NCBI GenBank assembly: GCA_000320545.1
Contig: ADNK01001129.1
Coordinates: 86,237 to 150,236 of the forward strand
Source of the DNA: Bigelowiella natans CCMP2755
Lineage: Eukaryota; Cercozoa; Chlorarachniophyceae
Reading direction: 5' to 3'
Length of the DNA stretch: 64,000 nucleotides
Shown: positions 38,601 to 48,361 of the stretch, one piece after another
Layout: each line of letters opens with the position of its first letter
How positions within the stretch are numbered: the stretch's first letter is position 1
Translations under genes and position numbers: made by a program
Notes under the pieces: model-generated
Told to the model about the DNA's origin: nothing
What the model saw: the letters and a program-made list of their open reading frames with translations, nothing else
Database searches by the model: none

Positions 38601-41600
38601 TGATTCTGATCTGTATAACAAACTAAACAATCATCCCGCTCTTACAATGTGTTGGGTTATCGCAACAGTAGGTACCGGATGCTTGGTTTGAGAAGAAAGG
38701 CCACTAGCGACAGCTCGGACGGAAAGCATAACTGCCTCCACTCCCAGCTCACCCAGGCTTATATCCAGCTATTCCATGCCGCAAGACAGCATGTAGAGGC
38801 CGCTAGGAAGCTACGACAACAGCGGCAGCTCTACCCGCCAAGATCGTCACCCTTCTACTACAACTACGACAGGAAGGTAGAATTTACTTATTTATTTTTA
38901 TATGTTTATTTTTTTGATTCATGTGTAGCATTGCCAAGAAGATGGAAGCGGAATAAACGCGATACGGCACAAACACCACCTACCACCTAATCAGACTGCC
39001 GCCAAGAACTCTTGCATTGCATCGGTGCTAGCTGCTCATTCGACAGGCTGTTTCAGTGCTGCCATAGCCTCCGGGGATCATCATTCCAAGATGGCCGCCC
39101 TTGATTTTCCTCCATCTGCTGCCTGCGCAATTGTTAGCAGTAATAGCAGTGGCGATGGAGCAGGCCGAGGTAGCGCTGCAAGAAGCGGCAGCAGCGAGTC
39201 AACTCAGCTGTCGGCAATGATCTCATGGACGGGGAGTCCCTCCCCGGTCGCAGGAGGGGAAACAAGGAGCTGGGAGTCAGGGGTGTGGCTCGACCAGATA
39301 TATCGTCTAGGCCTCACGCTCCGTGCTATTATGCTGGAAGGAGGCAAGCAGATCAAAGGACGGCCCACTGCTGCTGCTACTGATGCTGCTGCGGCTATTG
39401 GTGGTGGTGGTGGTAGCGGTGTTGGCGAAGGAGGTGTTGATGTGAAATCATCCTCCTCATTTTATTCCTACGCGAGTAATTTTTCCAATGCGGCGGCTTC
39501 TTCCTCCTCCTCCAGCTCCTCTTCATCCTCCAGCTCCTCCTCCTCCTCCTCTTCCGCCTCCTCTTCCTCCTCGCCCTCCCTCTCCCCCGAAGTAGCTCTG
39601 CAACAGTCGGTGCGCGTGCTGGACGTGAAAAGCTACAGTGAGCTGGCCCACTATATGGAGCTGCTGACAGAGGAGAAGAACCTGACGGCTCCTGAGGAGC
39701 TACCGTTACCTCTCAGGCACCCACTTGGTGGAAGTAGTAGTGGTGGTAGTAGTAGTATTCGTGGTGGTGGTGGTAGTAGGATGAGCAGTAGAGTTACTAA
39801 AAATAAAGAGAAGATGGAAGAAGAGGAGGGCAGCCACAAGAACAGGAAGCCTGCATCATCGTCATCATTTTTTGGCCCACGATACGACGACAACGAGGAG
39901 GAAGAGAGCTGGGAAAATGAGCAGGAGGAGGAGGATGATGATGATGAAGCCGACAAAAGGGCTCATCATCGCGTGGCGTGGGGGAAGAGTGAAGGGGCTG
40001 CCGAGGAGAAGAAGAAAAAGGACGAGGATAGAAGGGCCAGGCAGATTGCCGTCTCAAGACGCCTGTAAGCTCTACCTACCATAATTTCCCCCTAATTGCT
40101 TTTATAATAATAAATGGAACACAAACCTTCGAATTCGAATGCATCGCGAAGGAAGCAAATAAATCGCCACCGTTTGTATCCTTTCTGCGCCAGTTCCTAT
40201 GAATCCACTCCTCATCTCGTAACAATTCTCTTTTGTCGCTCTTTCTCCCTCTTTCTCTCTTCAGATTTCGTGTGCTTAAGATGGAGCCTGAGAAGTTCCG
40301 CTTCCATACGCGCCAGCTGCTGGAGCTCAACGCCCTCGTCGAGAAGACGCTCTCTATGATCGATCTTAGTAGCTTCGCTCTCCAGGCCCCATGGTGTCTC
40401 GGCTACCAGCTCAAGCACTGCCGTCGTTTGATATTTTCGCACATCAAAGCTCGATTCACAGACCGCGTACTGGCGGCAACAGCTACCCCGGGTGCTGACC
40501 TGCCGACTGTGCGTGTAAACCGTATCATTGCCAGCAACTCCCTCGGCATCCCGCTGCAACGACCAAAACAACACGGCGCTAGCGCCGCCAACGGCACAAT
40601 GTCCCTAGCAGGACTTCCTTCTTCCCCGCACTCCGCTTCATCACTGGAGAGGGCCTTCCTTGCAGCGACCGCAACAGCCTCTGATGGGCTAGACAGGGAA
40701 AATGAGGGGCTCGCCAGTGGCTGCTTCTTGAACCAAGGCCAGTCGCATTACGAATCCTCCTATCTCCTCGCACGCCAGAGGCGGCGACGGCAGAGGAGGA
40801 GGAGGATGAGGGTGATTGTTCATCACCAGCAGCAACAGCAACAACACGTACATTCGCCTCAGCAGCAGCAGCACCACCAGCACCACCAGCACCAGCAGCT
40901 GGTGCGACTGGACGATTACAAGCATTCGGTAAATAGTAGCAGCAGCAACAACAGCGGTGGCCTCTCGGCAGCATCTCGCAGCTCTATACCTGTTACCTCG
41001 GGTACTGGTGGCAGTAGTAGTGGCGGTGGTGGTGGGAGTGCTGGTGGGAGGGGGGATGAAGACCAGGAAGCAGATAGAAACGATGCCAACTGGTGCCGTG
41101 AATGTCTTAGAAGGCGGCTGTGCGATGTGCAGTCCTCTATTGCAGATACCATCTTCGGCCAGGCATTCCGGCAGCTTAAGGATGTGAAACCTAGCCGACT
41201 AAGACCAGCGCAGCCCCGTGGCACCTCGCCCCATGTCGCGCTCAACGTCGCGTTTGAAGGTTGCCTTTTTCTTATGCCTTACATATTGCTCCTAGCGTCA
41301 ATGTGCCGCCGCTACTGTGCTATTTTACCAGGAGTAGTCGAAGGAAGTACACCTCTAATATATATTCGCTTTGCCCTTTTCTCCTGTTGCTCCTTTTTTG
41401 CTGCGGCCTTTTCTTCTTTGCCTGGGATATCACAGGCGAGCAGGTTCTTGGTCAAGCTGGACCATACCGTGCATTTTTCTCAGATATATCTCGAGAACTG
41501 CAGCAGTACCGCGGCCCGGGGGACGCCTACCCCTTGTCGCTGTTTATGCCAACCCCGAACAACCTGCACAAAATTGGAGAAGATCGTGACCGGTACTACT

Positions 41601-43039
41601 ACTGCTTTTGATAATAAAATGATGACAATGATTGAAATAATAATAATAATAATTTTATCCTTTAAGGAATAACATTGCTAGTAACGGTGATTGTGATGAT
41701 GATAGCCAAAGCTGTCAGCACTCCTCTGATTCCTCTTCTCGTTCTGGTCGGTTATTCCAGGTATATGCCCCATCCATCAATGCAAAGCGTGCAGCACCTG
41801 GAGCTGTACGAGTTCGTAGGTCGGCTCATGGGGGTGGCTATGCGCACTCACATCATCATGGCTCTGGATTTGTCACCAGTCGTTTGGAAGCAGCTCACGG
41901 GCGAGGAGCTAGGCCTGGAAGATCTCCGTCGCATCGACGAGGCGCTTGTGAAGAACGTGTTAGAGCCACTGCTGCCAGGTGGCGCATCAAACCCCCATGC
42001 ACTCGACCGGAAGGCGTTCCTGCAGCAGCATGGCGAGTACATGGCCATTCCGCTCACAAGGAGCGATCAGTCCCCGCTAGTGATGCTGCCTGCTGGTGGT
42101 AACGAACGATCCTACTCATGGCACCGGCGAAGGAGAAGGGTCGGCGATAAGCTGAAGACGGAAGGCGATGTTCTTGAGGTTCACAGGCATCAAGATTCTA
42201 CTTCCGCCACCAATCTGGAGTCGTCCATCTCCGATTCCTCCTCGTTGAATGGCAGCAGCACCACCAGTGGTAGAGGTATCATCAAGATTAGGTTTGATGA
42301 TCGGGAGAGACTTGTGCCGCTGCTTGTCAGATCACGCCTGGAGGAGACACGGCTGCAAGTGGAGGCGATGCAGCGCGGACTGGGCTCTATTATCCCCGAG
42401 CAGTTGATGTCACTACTAACGCCTGAAGAGCTAGAGCAGAAAATCTGTGGCACTCGTGATATCGACGTGGAGCTGCTAAAGCGTCATACTGAATATGGAC
42501 CAGATGTAGACCCAAACGCACCGCATATTCGTTACCTATGGAAGATACTTCGAGAGTTCTCGCAACACCAGCTAAGACGATTCGTCAAGTTTGCGTACGC
42601 TCAGGAACGCCTCCCGTCTACTGACGACGGCTTTAACTACCCCAAGATCAGGATGTTAGTCAAGTCGAGCCGCTACGCCAGCAGTAGCGCAGGAAGCAGC
42701 GATGGAAAACAGGGGGGACGCCGTGCGCGTCAACAGGACGACGCGTTGCCACATGCTGATACATGTTTCTTCAACATCGAGATACCAGCTTACAGTTCCG
42801 AAGAGATCATGCGACAACGACTTACAACAGTGGTGGATATGGACTGGGGTATGTCTGGAGATGACATCGGCGTTGACCACACGCTCACATCCATGCTGAG
42901 TGCCCCCGTTGGCGCCGCTGCGTCATCATCATCACAGCAACAGCGGCAACAGCTATCTCATAGAACAAGGGGCTCAGGAATCCGCACCCTAGGTCCACAG
43001 ACGCCTCCACGGACGCCAAGTAGAAACAATTCAAATTAA
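18323..43039 (+). CDS. Giant multidomain HECT E3 ubiquitin ligase (WWE, UBR box, CUB-like, SPRY, UBA-like, HECT)
   Basis: HECT ligases take ubiquitin from an E2 onto a cysteine and pass it to substrates. The start at 18323 (MENIQASGHYDLELS) has an in-frame TGA just upstream. I read one gene of about 33 exons, about 6,000 residues: the exons stay on one strand, donors and acceptors fit (for example 20754 GTGAGC, 24805 GTAAGC, 37183 GTAAGT), and no start, stop or spacer of intergenic type interrupts them. Domains in order: propeller-like segment near 19490-19800; chromo-barrel 20535-20710; WWE 21552-21735; CUB-like 25455-25800; UBR box 28641-28800; SPRY 32728-33910 with inserted barrel 33280-33435; UBA-like 34130-34285; MIB/HERC2-like 35790-36130; CUB-like 37130-37708; HECT about 41110-42860. 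Domains are spaced by helical stretches and Ser, Asp, Glu, Gly and Gln runs. Family closest in style is HECTD4/HUWE1/UBR5, but I know no member with this full set. The joins near 18990, 20010-20130, 23160, 32340-32440, 35440 and 38660 are approximate. It could be two adjacent genes, though I see no break. Confidence 0.8.
19487..19850 (+). other. Propeller-like N-terminal exon of the HECT ligase
   Basis: The exon opens after a CATCATAG acceptor with YSLVGSWFHQIPWAVS and contains GPYVFIHNSYGLIKVGTGSN, GTIRGQIYAYN and GQYLYFRST. Short beta-rich repeats of this kind occur in the N-terminal parts of HECTD4-like giant ligases. It continues at about 20140-20338 (LEDNPVYYQMTSEGRFLYLL). Calling it a propeller is inference. 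Confidence 0.5.
20031..20082. repeat. (CA)n microsatellite in HECT intron
   Basis: About twenty CA units, slightly interrupted, in the intron after the first propeller-like exon. Confidence 0.95.
20535..20710 (+). other. Chromo-barrel/Tudor-like module 1 of the HECT ligase
   Basis: Reads VGQKVDAKDSVNKWCPATVV, then LLHYDGWSSKWDEWFEI, then SARLAAF. The W-x-P-A-x-V and HYDGW-x5-DEW pattern is typical of chromo-barrel/MBT/Tudor-like folds that bind methylated lysine or peptides. The exon ends with a clear donor at 20754. A second copy lies at 33280-33435. Confidence 0.75.
20848..20878. repeat. (TATC)n tetranucleotide repeat
   Basis: About seven and a half TATC units in a HECT-gene intron. Confidence 0.95.
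21054..21289 (+). other. Low-complexity exon of the HECT ligase without an internal ATG
   Basis: Between an ATTATTAG acceptor and a GTACTT donor one frame is open: VQWSFLNVEDDGKLGG, then a Ser/Pro/His-rich tract ending HHQQENNG. It joins the barrel module to the WWE exon. Confidence 0.5.
21552..21735 (+). other. WWE domain of the HECT ligase
   Basis: Reads KWRPYPPHIITQIERMYQGG, then FVIDLSSMAQVDLVTGHRTR and IRRS. This fits the WWE consensus (aromatic, IE-x-AY, YxVDLxxMxQxNxxTGxxRxVRR). WWE domains bind poly-ADP-ribose or iso-ADP-ribose, as in HUWE1 and RNF146, so this ligase may respond to ADP-ribosylation. The last point is inference from the family. Confidence 0.8.
24216..24255. repeat. 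(TCC)n triplet repeat in HECT intron
   Basis: About thirteen CTC/TCC units, just upstream of the exon starting SDLMVVVEALV near 24295. Confidence 0.95.
24866..24907. repeat. (AC)n microsatellite in HECT intron
   Basis: About twenty AC units between the exon ending at 24805 and the exon starting near 24935. Confidence 0.95.
25301..25332. repeat. (GA)n microsatellite in HECT intron
   Basis: About fifteen AG units, with further AG/G-rich sequence at 25200-25235. Confidence 0.95.
25455..25800 (+). other. CUB-like beta-sandwich module 1 of the HECT ligase
   Basis: Reads KVIESSHPYAKGTIDQNLEI, PGALYMTIEFDERC, then GNSLSFFWNVEKDD and SWGFRCTVYGYVP. The E-S-x-H-P-Y opening, P-G-A-x-x-L-x-I-x-F-D and W-G-F/Y-K/R closing form a CUB-like sandwich often found in giant ubiquitin ligases and ZZ-finger proteins. 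Its ligand is not known to me. A poly-Asp run follows at 25842-25875. Confidence 0.65.
25842..26132 (+). repeat. In-frame homopolymer tracts (poly-Asp, poly-Gly) in the long HECT exon
   Basis: GAT repeats at 25842-25875 encode about eleven Asp; GGT repeats at 26101-26132 encode about ten Gly. Another Asp run is at 26604-26634. All are triplet based and keep the frame open. Confidence 0.9.
28641..28800 (+). other. UBR box zinc finger of the HECT ligase
   Basis: Reads YECLDCGLSNGECCCAICAR, then RCHAGHRIKF, then KAFCDCGFMENCLCMR. The paired cysteines, C-H-x-x-H and closing F-C-D-C-G are those of the UBR box, which recognises basic or bulky N-terminal residues of N-degron substrates in UBR1/2/4/5. 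All zinc ligands appear present. An acidic loop (NDEEDDGYSDYEE) precedes it. A UBR box joined to HECT is known from UBR5; here it sits with WWE and SPRY modules. Confidence 0.9.
31841..31902. repeat. (CT)n(TA)n compound microsatellite in HECT intron
   Basis: About sixteen CT units then about fourteen TA units, between the donor near 31757 and the acceptor near 31933. Confidence 0.95.
32540..32597. repeat. (CT)n(AC)n compound microsatellite in HECT intron
   Basis: About fifteen CT units then about fourteen AC units, just before the exon opening YAGGHSKRIKMNKGDN near 32633. Confidence 0.95.
32728..33910 (+). other. SPRY domain of the HECT ligase, interrupted by an inserted barrel
   Basis: The SPRY opening GYYFEVLLL lies at 32728; RIGIGLCADGS and HGWCEGSYVF follow near 33115-33190; the second half IGDVIGCLWNKVERTISFTR, then GKSLGPAFQNV and LFPAVTLYGTKVQVAVNFG lies at 33640-33890. 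These are the usual SPRY strands in order. Between the halves about 150 residues are inserted, including the second chromo-barrel at 33280-33435. SPRY domains bind peptide substrates. Confidence 0.8.
33280..33435 (+). other. Chromo-barrel/Tudor-like module 2, nested inside SPRY
   Basis: Reads LEVDDLVDIKDSVGKWEPAT, then HYIQWDSRYDEWVDR, then SDRLATF. It closely matches module 1 at 20535-20710: V-D-x-K-D-S-V-x-K-W-x-P-A-T, H-Y-x-x-W, D-E-W and RLA-x-F recur in the same spacing, so the two are an internal duplication. Confidence 0.75.
34130..34285 (+). other. UBA-like helical segment of the HECT ligase
   Basis: Reads YDAARSIIRMGVLADGCTLE, QVARALELHGDSRP, then MIEWAFANP. The M-G, V-x-x-A-L and A/W-x-x-x-N-P pattern resembles a UBA three-helix bundle that binds ubiquitin. 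The W of the last helix shift makes this tentative. Confidence 0.55.
34725..34761. repeat. (TTG)n triplet repeat in HECT intron
   Basis: About twelve TTG units shortly after the donor near 34669. Confidence 0.95.
34821..34998 (+). other. Acidic HECT-ligase exon without an ATG
   Basis: Between a TTCGCAG acceptor and a CAG/GTTGAT donor: GNGSIIRFHRLCESPSELSN, then an acidic/Gly run and ALFSLLQNQNLQ. It follows in phase from the exon ending IEATPTG. Confidence 0.5.
35574..35608. repeat. (AT)n microsatellite in HECT intron
   Basis: About sixteen AT units between the exons ending near 35440 and starting near 35706. Confidence 0.95.
35790..36130 (+). other. MIB/HERC2-like barrel of the HECT ligase
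   Basis: Reads MVGLRVRISATAKKDSLS, then MDYTEGSIGVIRALDSDDTV, a Gly-rich insert, then LALVEVWDCERSLVSMFWYP and VKHLLSRP. G-x-x-V/G-V-I, V-E-V-W-D and W-Y-P-V-K-x-L are as in small barrels of MIB/HERC2 type. The ligand is unknown. Confidence 0.5.
37130..37708 (+). other. CUB-like module 2 of the HECT ligase, split by an intron
   Basis: The first exon ends RVRVKDAASL at a GTAAGT donor (37183). The next exon (37491-37708) reads LVAFDSSCRLPSGVLLSFYR, ELIRCLS, then FTVPSAAVWIRCS. L-x-x-x-F-D-x-x-C-R and F-x-V-P match CUB-like module 1. An (ACT)n run at about 37431-37471 fills the intron. Confidence 0.5.
39497..39575 (+). repeat. In-frame poly-Ser tract
   Basis: TCC/AGC codons give about 30 serines in the exon at 38928-40066. 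Codons are mixed, unlike the pure dinucleotide arrays in introns. Confidence 0.9.
41110..42860 (+). other. HECT catalytic domain
   Basis: The N-lobe starts at IFGQAFRQLKDVKPSRLRP; GPYRAFFSDISRELQQY and LFMPTPNN follow in the small exon 41421-41592; ELYEFVGRLMGVAMRT and ALDLSPVVWKQLTGEEL lie near 41805-41920; LWKILREFSQHQLRRFVKFA lies near 42540. The C-lobe motif LPHADTCFFNIEIPAYSS carries the catalytic cysteine at 42764-42766. All normal HECT landmarks are seen. An inserted loop near 42060-42300 is Ser-rich. The protein ends with a Q/S/T-rich tail of about 60 residues beyond the usual HECT end. Confidence 0.95.
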
Positions 43040-44649
43040 ATTTGATTGTCACATTCTGTTGATTTGTGAGAACCCAATCCAGTCACATGTATGGGGATGA
43101 GATTTGAATTCTGAGATCTCTTGAGGGAAGGTGCAATGAAAACAATCAGATGCCATCAGTGCGTCTAGACGTAGCTAGGCAGCATTGTTCGCATCGTGCA
43201 ACACCTGAACATTTCAGTTTCGCATCATCAACTAAACCTGCATGAATGAAAACATCATGAAGCTCAATTTGTCATTGAGCAGGCATTGTTAGCATGCTGT
43301 CTCGTTGTCTAGGTGTTCGATCCAAGAATGCAAATGGTGATGACATGTCATCAATCTAGCAATGCGCGTGTGCGCATGACTGCTAGACTGGTGGTGCCTC
43401 ATCTCTACACCCAGCTAGCCAGACGTGCCATCTAGCCATCTCTAGCATCTGATCCATGCAGATCCAGTGATGGGCAATGCTGGAATGACGCCAGCTGGGA
43501 CGGGCGTCACAACCTGCTAGCCTGGCAACCAACACAACCAGCAGCAACCCGCTAGCCCGACAAACACTCCTGCAGCTAGACATCTAGGTGGGTGCAGCAG
43601 CATGCAACGCGACACCACATCGCAACTGACGCTTGAAAACTTTCGAACGCACGCTCCAGCTAGCGCTGTCGCCAGGCTGGCAGGCTGGCATGCTCGTGCT
43701 AGCGTGAAGCCGATTTTCAGATTTGGCGATGTTGCAAGTTTCTTCTGGTTGTGAAATCAGCATGTCGCCAGATCGATTGCACGAAGCTGGCTAGCTGGAC
43801 TAGAAAGGCTGCAATGATGACGTTTGCCATCAAATTGCACTCCGCATGCACTTCCATTGTGCACTCGCGCACAGCTAGACAGCCAGCCACCCGCTAGCCC
43901 GCCAGCTAGCCAGGCCAGCAGGCAGGCAGTCTCACTGACGTTGCAGTGCGGTGCGATGCGGTCGATCCTGTCGCGCCACAGCTAGCTGGACGCACGCCAG
44001 CACGGGCTCCATGGACGGCTAGACGGTTGATCGAGCCAGCTGGCTCTGGGCCAGTTGAGGCACACGCAAACCTTGTTGAGCAATTGTTGTTGAGCAGGCT
44101 GAGTGCTGGGCACTCGTCACGGACTTGCGCGTTTGGAAGCACAGCTAGACAATCAAGAAATCAGTACAACCTTCGAGCGTTTGGAGTCATCCAGTCACGT
44201 CTCGTCCAGTGCGTGCATTGCAGTGGAGGGTGCAGGTCTCACTGGAGGCCAAGAGGGCGCGAGCAAAGAAGAAGTGTTCCATTGTGACATTGAGGCTTCT
44301 CGCAGATCATCTTACCCTTGCGACAAGCGAAAGTTGGAACTTTGTTCAGTCCATGCTAGTACACACAAAAGACTTTTTCCAGATGATCTCTCGATTTTGG
44401 ATTTCCGTGGCTTGCCTCAAAAAACAAAGTTGTGTGACAGCCAAGATAAAAACGAATGGCTTTCCCCTTTTGCGTCAAGGGGAATCCTTGTCGCACACAA
44501 ATTATGCAGGTAGGTCCTCTTCCCCGTTGCCTATTTTTCTTCCGGAAGCAGTCATCATGAGACAGTGACACGTGACATGAGGTGCAGCTCATGAGATCTC
44601 AAAGGACTGTGTAACCACACTACGAGCAATAGAGCTGGCGTCGAGGACA
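43040..44649. other. Spacer between HECT ligase and SLC12 gene, CTAG-rich in its first kilobase
   Basis: No gene is recognised. From 43140 to about 44150 there are roughly twenty CTAG tetramers, mostly as GCTAGC, AGCTAG or TCTAGA, several times the chance rate of one in 256. From about 44150 to 44649 the composition changes and probably holds the SLC12 promoter and leader. Short open frames on both strands have no likeness to known proteins. Confidence 0.65.
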
Positions 44650-47600
44650 ATGGGGTCTTATGTAGATCCTTACGGGCCATCGCCTGCCGGCTCCTTTGAA
44701 TATTATGCTGGAAGGAAGAGAAGGAGCGAGAGCTCTTACAACGTTTACAACCACGAAACCAAGGGGCGCGGTCATCGACCTGCACGTAAGACAAACGAGA
44801 ACAATGATGATGCGGATAAAGCTAGAAGAATCTACGGGACATGGGGTAAGCTCTTAGAAGTTGATATTCTCTTGATAAAATTAATTTAACTGTAAATAAA
44901 AATCCTATTTCCTCAGATGGCGTCTTCGTCGGGAATTTGGTGAAATACACTGTTACATAGCCCATCTTTGCTGTAATGTGGCGTCCATAGTTTCCCCTGC
45001 ATTGAGAACACGGTGTTTAAAATCTAAAACAGGTACAAGTATTTGGTACCATTCTGTTTCTTCGTATCGGTTGGATGGTGGGAAACGTGGGCGTTGTACA
45101 ATCGCTCATGATCGTGTATCTCTCTGGTGCAGTGGCCATGCTAACGACGCTGTCAATGTCTGCCATATGCTCGAATGGGAAGATTAAGACTGGGGGTGCT
45201 TATTATGTGCTGAGTCGAGTTCTCGGCTTGAGAAAGGGTGGGGCGATCGGGATTCTGTACGCGTTCTCCCACTGCTTCGGGATTGCGCTCTACACGGCCG
45301 GTTTCGCTGAGACATTGCAGACCACTGTGGGCACGGAGATATCCCACGATGATGTTCGCCTCTACGGTTTTCTGTTGACCGTGGTGTGCCTAATCGTCGT
45401 TCGCTTTGGGTTCCTGTGGAAGACGACATTCAGCATACTGATCATCATCGCCGCCGCCTTGATGTTTGTCTTTGTGGGGACATTCATCACTCGGGACGAA
45501 GAAAGGGGAATCACGGGCTACCGTGAAGAAACAGCCAACAGCAATGTGTGGTCCAATAGATCCGTATCCGATTTCTTCCGCGTGTTCAGTGTATACTTTC
45601 CAGCTGCAACCGGCATCATGGGTGGCGCAAATCGCAGTGGAGAGCTAAAAAATCCCAGCATTAATATCGCGTACGGGACAATAGCTTCAGTGCTATGTAG
45701 CACAACTGTGTACGCTGTAATGTCTATCCTTGTCGGGTGTGTGGCCGTGAGTGAGGTGGATGGTAATTCGAAGCAAGGACTCAGGAACAACTTCCTCATC
45801 ATGGCAGATATGACTCCCTATAAGCCTGTGGTGATCGTGGGAATCTTTGTCGCAACGATGTCCTCAGCTCTGAGCTCGTTCGTAGGCGGCCACCGAATGC
45901 TGGTTGCCTTGGGTAGAGACAACATTCTTCCCTGGAGCAACTTTCTCCTGGTCAACGAGAATCGAACCTACCTAGTCGTTTTCTTCATCGGGGCCGCCGC
46001 CGTATGCATTGGCTCAATAGAGAACATCGCAAAGTTGTTCACGATGATCTACCTCTTGTTGTATTCGATCCTGAACTGCACCGTGTATTTGTTGGAATCC
46101 TCCAAATCTCCAGGCTGGCGACCTTCGTTCAAACATTATACTTGGTAATTACAGTATATAGTCCTATCCATCTCGGTAATTTTGTGTATTCCTATCCACC
46201 TCCGCAAGAGGAAGATGCAACAGCTGAGGAAGAGAGATTGCCTCTGTCTGAAAATGTTGACATGCCACATGCATATGTGTACTGATACTGATACTTCCTC
46301 ATCATCATTGTCACAAAAAGGTGGACTGGACTCTCAGGGTCGATCCTATGCGCTGCCATCATGTTAATCATCGATTGGGTGTTCGCGGTGGTTGCCTTTG
46401 CCTTACTCATTTTCCTTTACCGACTCCTGCGTACAGGCAGCTATAGCCGGATAAGAGGGATCGCACAAATCGCCACTAGGGAGCTCGACACCCTACGCAA
46501 TTTGCTGTACTTCCGAAAGGTGCCAAATGAAGCCACTAACTTTAGACCCCATTACCTGCTTCTCTGGAAAGGCATATGCAGCGGATGTGCAGAGCTCGAC
46601 TTTCTAGGATGCCTAGCCGAGGTAGGAGGAAGCGCTATCATCGTCGGGAGCATCATTACGACATTCGTAGGCAGGAAATCCAACTTCTTACGTAAAGTAA
46701 TGGGGAGAATGAATGGCACTGAAATAATTGATGAGGACAACAGTGATGATAGTGAGCTGAGCTCGAAAGAGAGCGGCGTGCGATCTCGGCGTGCTAGCAC
46801 AGGAGAAAGACGGGAGTCGATACAGCAGCAAGTCCCAATGCGCGTCTCGCATTTAAATCTCGTAAACAATGGCAAGGGTAGAGATAGTCAGTCGGGAGCT
46901 CATCCTGAAATTAAGCAGCAGCATGGAATTTCTAGGTCGGTATCAGACCCTGACATGAGGAATCTGACCAAGATCGTAAAGAACAGGGCGACATACAGTG
47001 TGCATGCTTCCCCCGAGAGGAAGGAAGTAGCCATCGAAATGGCGAGTTCTAAGGCGCCGTCGCCTTTTCTCAAAAACTATTCCGGATACATCGAGACAAA
47101 GGGCGGCATAGTCAACGTGAGCGGTTTTCCTTCCTCTTTTTCTTCTTCGTCCAACTTAGTGTTGATTTTTCCAGTATTGCATCTCTCCAAACTTACACCC
47201 GTACCTACCGCAACAACAAAAAAACACGACGGCCGTCCATATCTACGTTTCGAACATATTTCGTTGCTGATATAATCCAAAGGTAAATGGGTTTGAAGAC
47301 CGCGTTGAGTCGACGACATTCTACGAAGGCGCGTGGGCTCACGTGCAAACTAGCGGCATAGGACGATTTCGGCCAAATGTCGTGTTAATGCGGTTTCCTA
47401 AGGATTGGAAGAGCCTGAAGCACAATAAAAAGGTAGCGCGGTGATACATAAACAATGCAAAATAAGTGAATCAATAAATAAGTAAACAAATGTACACGAG
47501 GTGTGTTCCATTTGTATTGTAGGTTGAGTATCTACGGCTGATTCAGAAGTCCCTAGCTATAGGAAAGGGGTTGATGATCTCGAGCAACTTTCCTGACGGC

Positions 47601-48325
47601 TGGAGTACGTCACAAACGCGTCGCCTAGACGACTTACAAGAGTGAGTAGCCATATAACATATCACAATTTCATCCAGCGTTGCGTTGGGTTACGTTATAG
47701 ATTACCCTTGATCGTAACGTGGTCTGAATGACTCGTCTATTTTTCTTTTACCCTCCAATTCTATTCCCCCCACCCACCCACCCTCGTCTCACTCTCTCCC
47801 TCTTTCTGTTTTTCTTTCTCTTCTTCTACCAACGTCTCTAGTTCTTCACCCGCTTACCTTCATCTTTCTAACCCCGCCTTGTTTCTGTGATCAAATCTCA
47901 ACACTGTAAAGGAGATACATCGATGTTTGGTGGCTTACGGACGTCGGCGGGCTACTGCTTTTGATCCCATACCTTCTCAGCAAGCATCGCGAGTGGAAGC
48001 ACTGCAGAGTCCGGCTATTCACGGTGACAGATCACAAGCAAACGCTCACAGAGGAGCAGAGGGCCCTCACCCAACTCCTCTCCATATTGAGAATTCCGTG
48101 GGAAGGTGACAAATTATTACCATAGCTGCAACTGTTTGAGCCAGGTGCCAAAACTGAAGCCTCTTGTTTATTCCAGAAAACTTGGAGATCATTCCAATAG
48201 ACAAGTCTGCAAAGCCAGATCTGTCCCAATTTGCCACTTACCTCAAAACGAACGACACTAAGACCAAAGATGATCTTGAGCGCTGGGCCAAGGTAAGAAG
48301 AAAAAGACAGAGCTAGAGCTAGAGC

Positions 48326-48361
<36 letters not shown>

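Noticed and set aside
43383-44568. Small genes in the spacer after the ligase
   Set aside because: Frames are short, overlap on both strands and are dominated by CTAG words; no family likeness.
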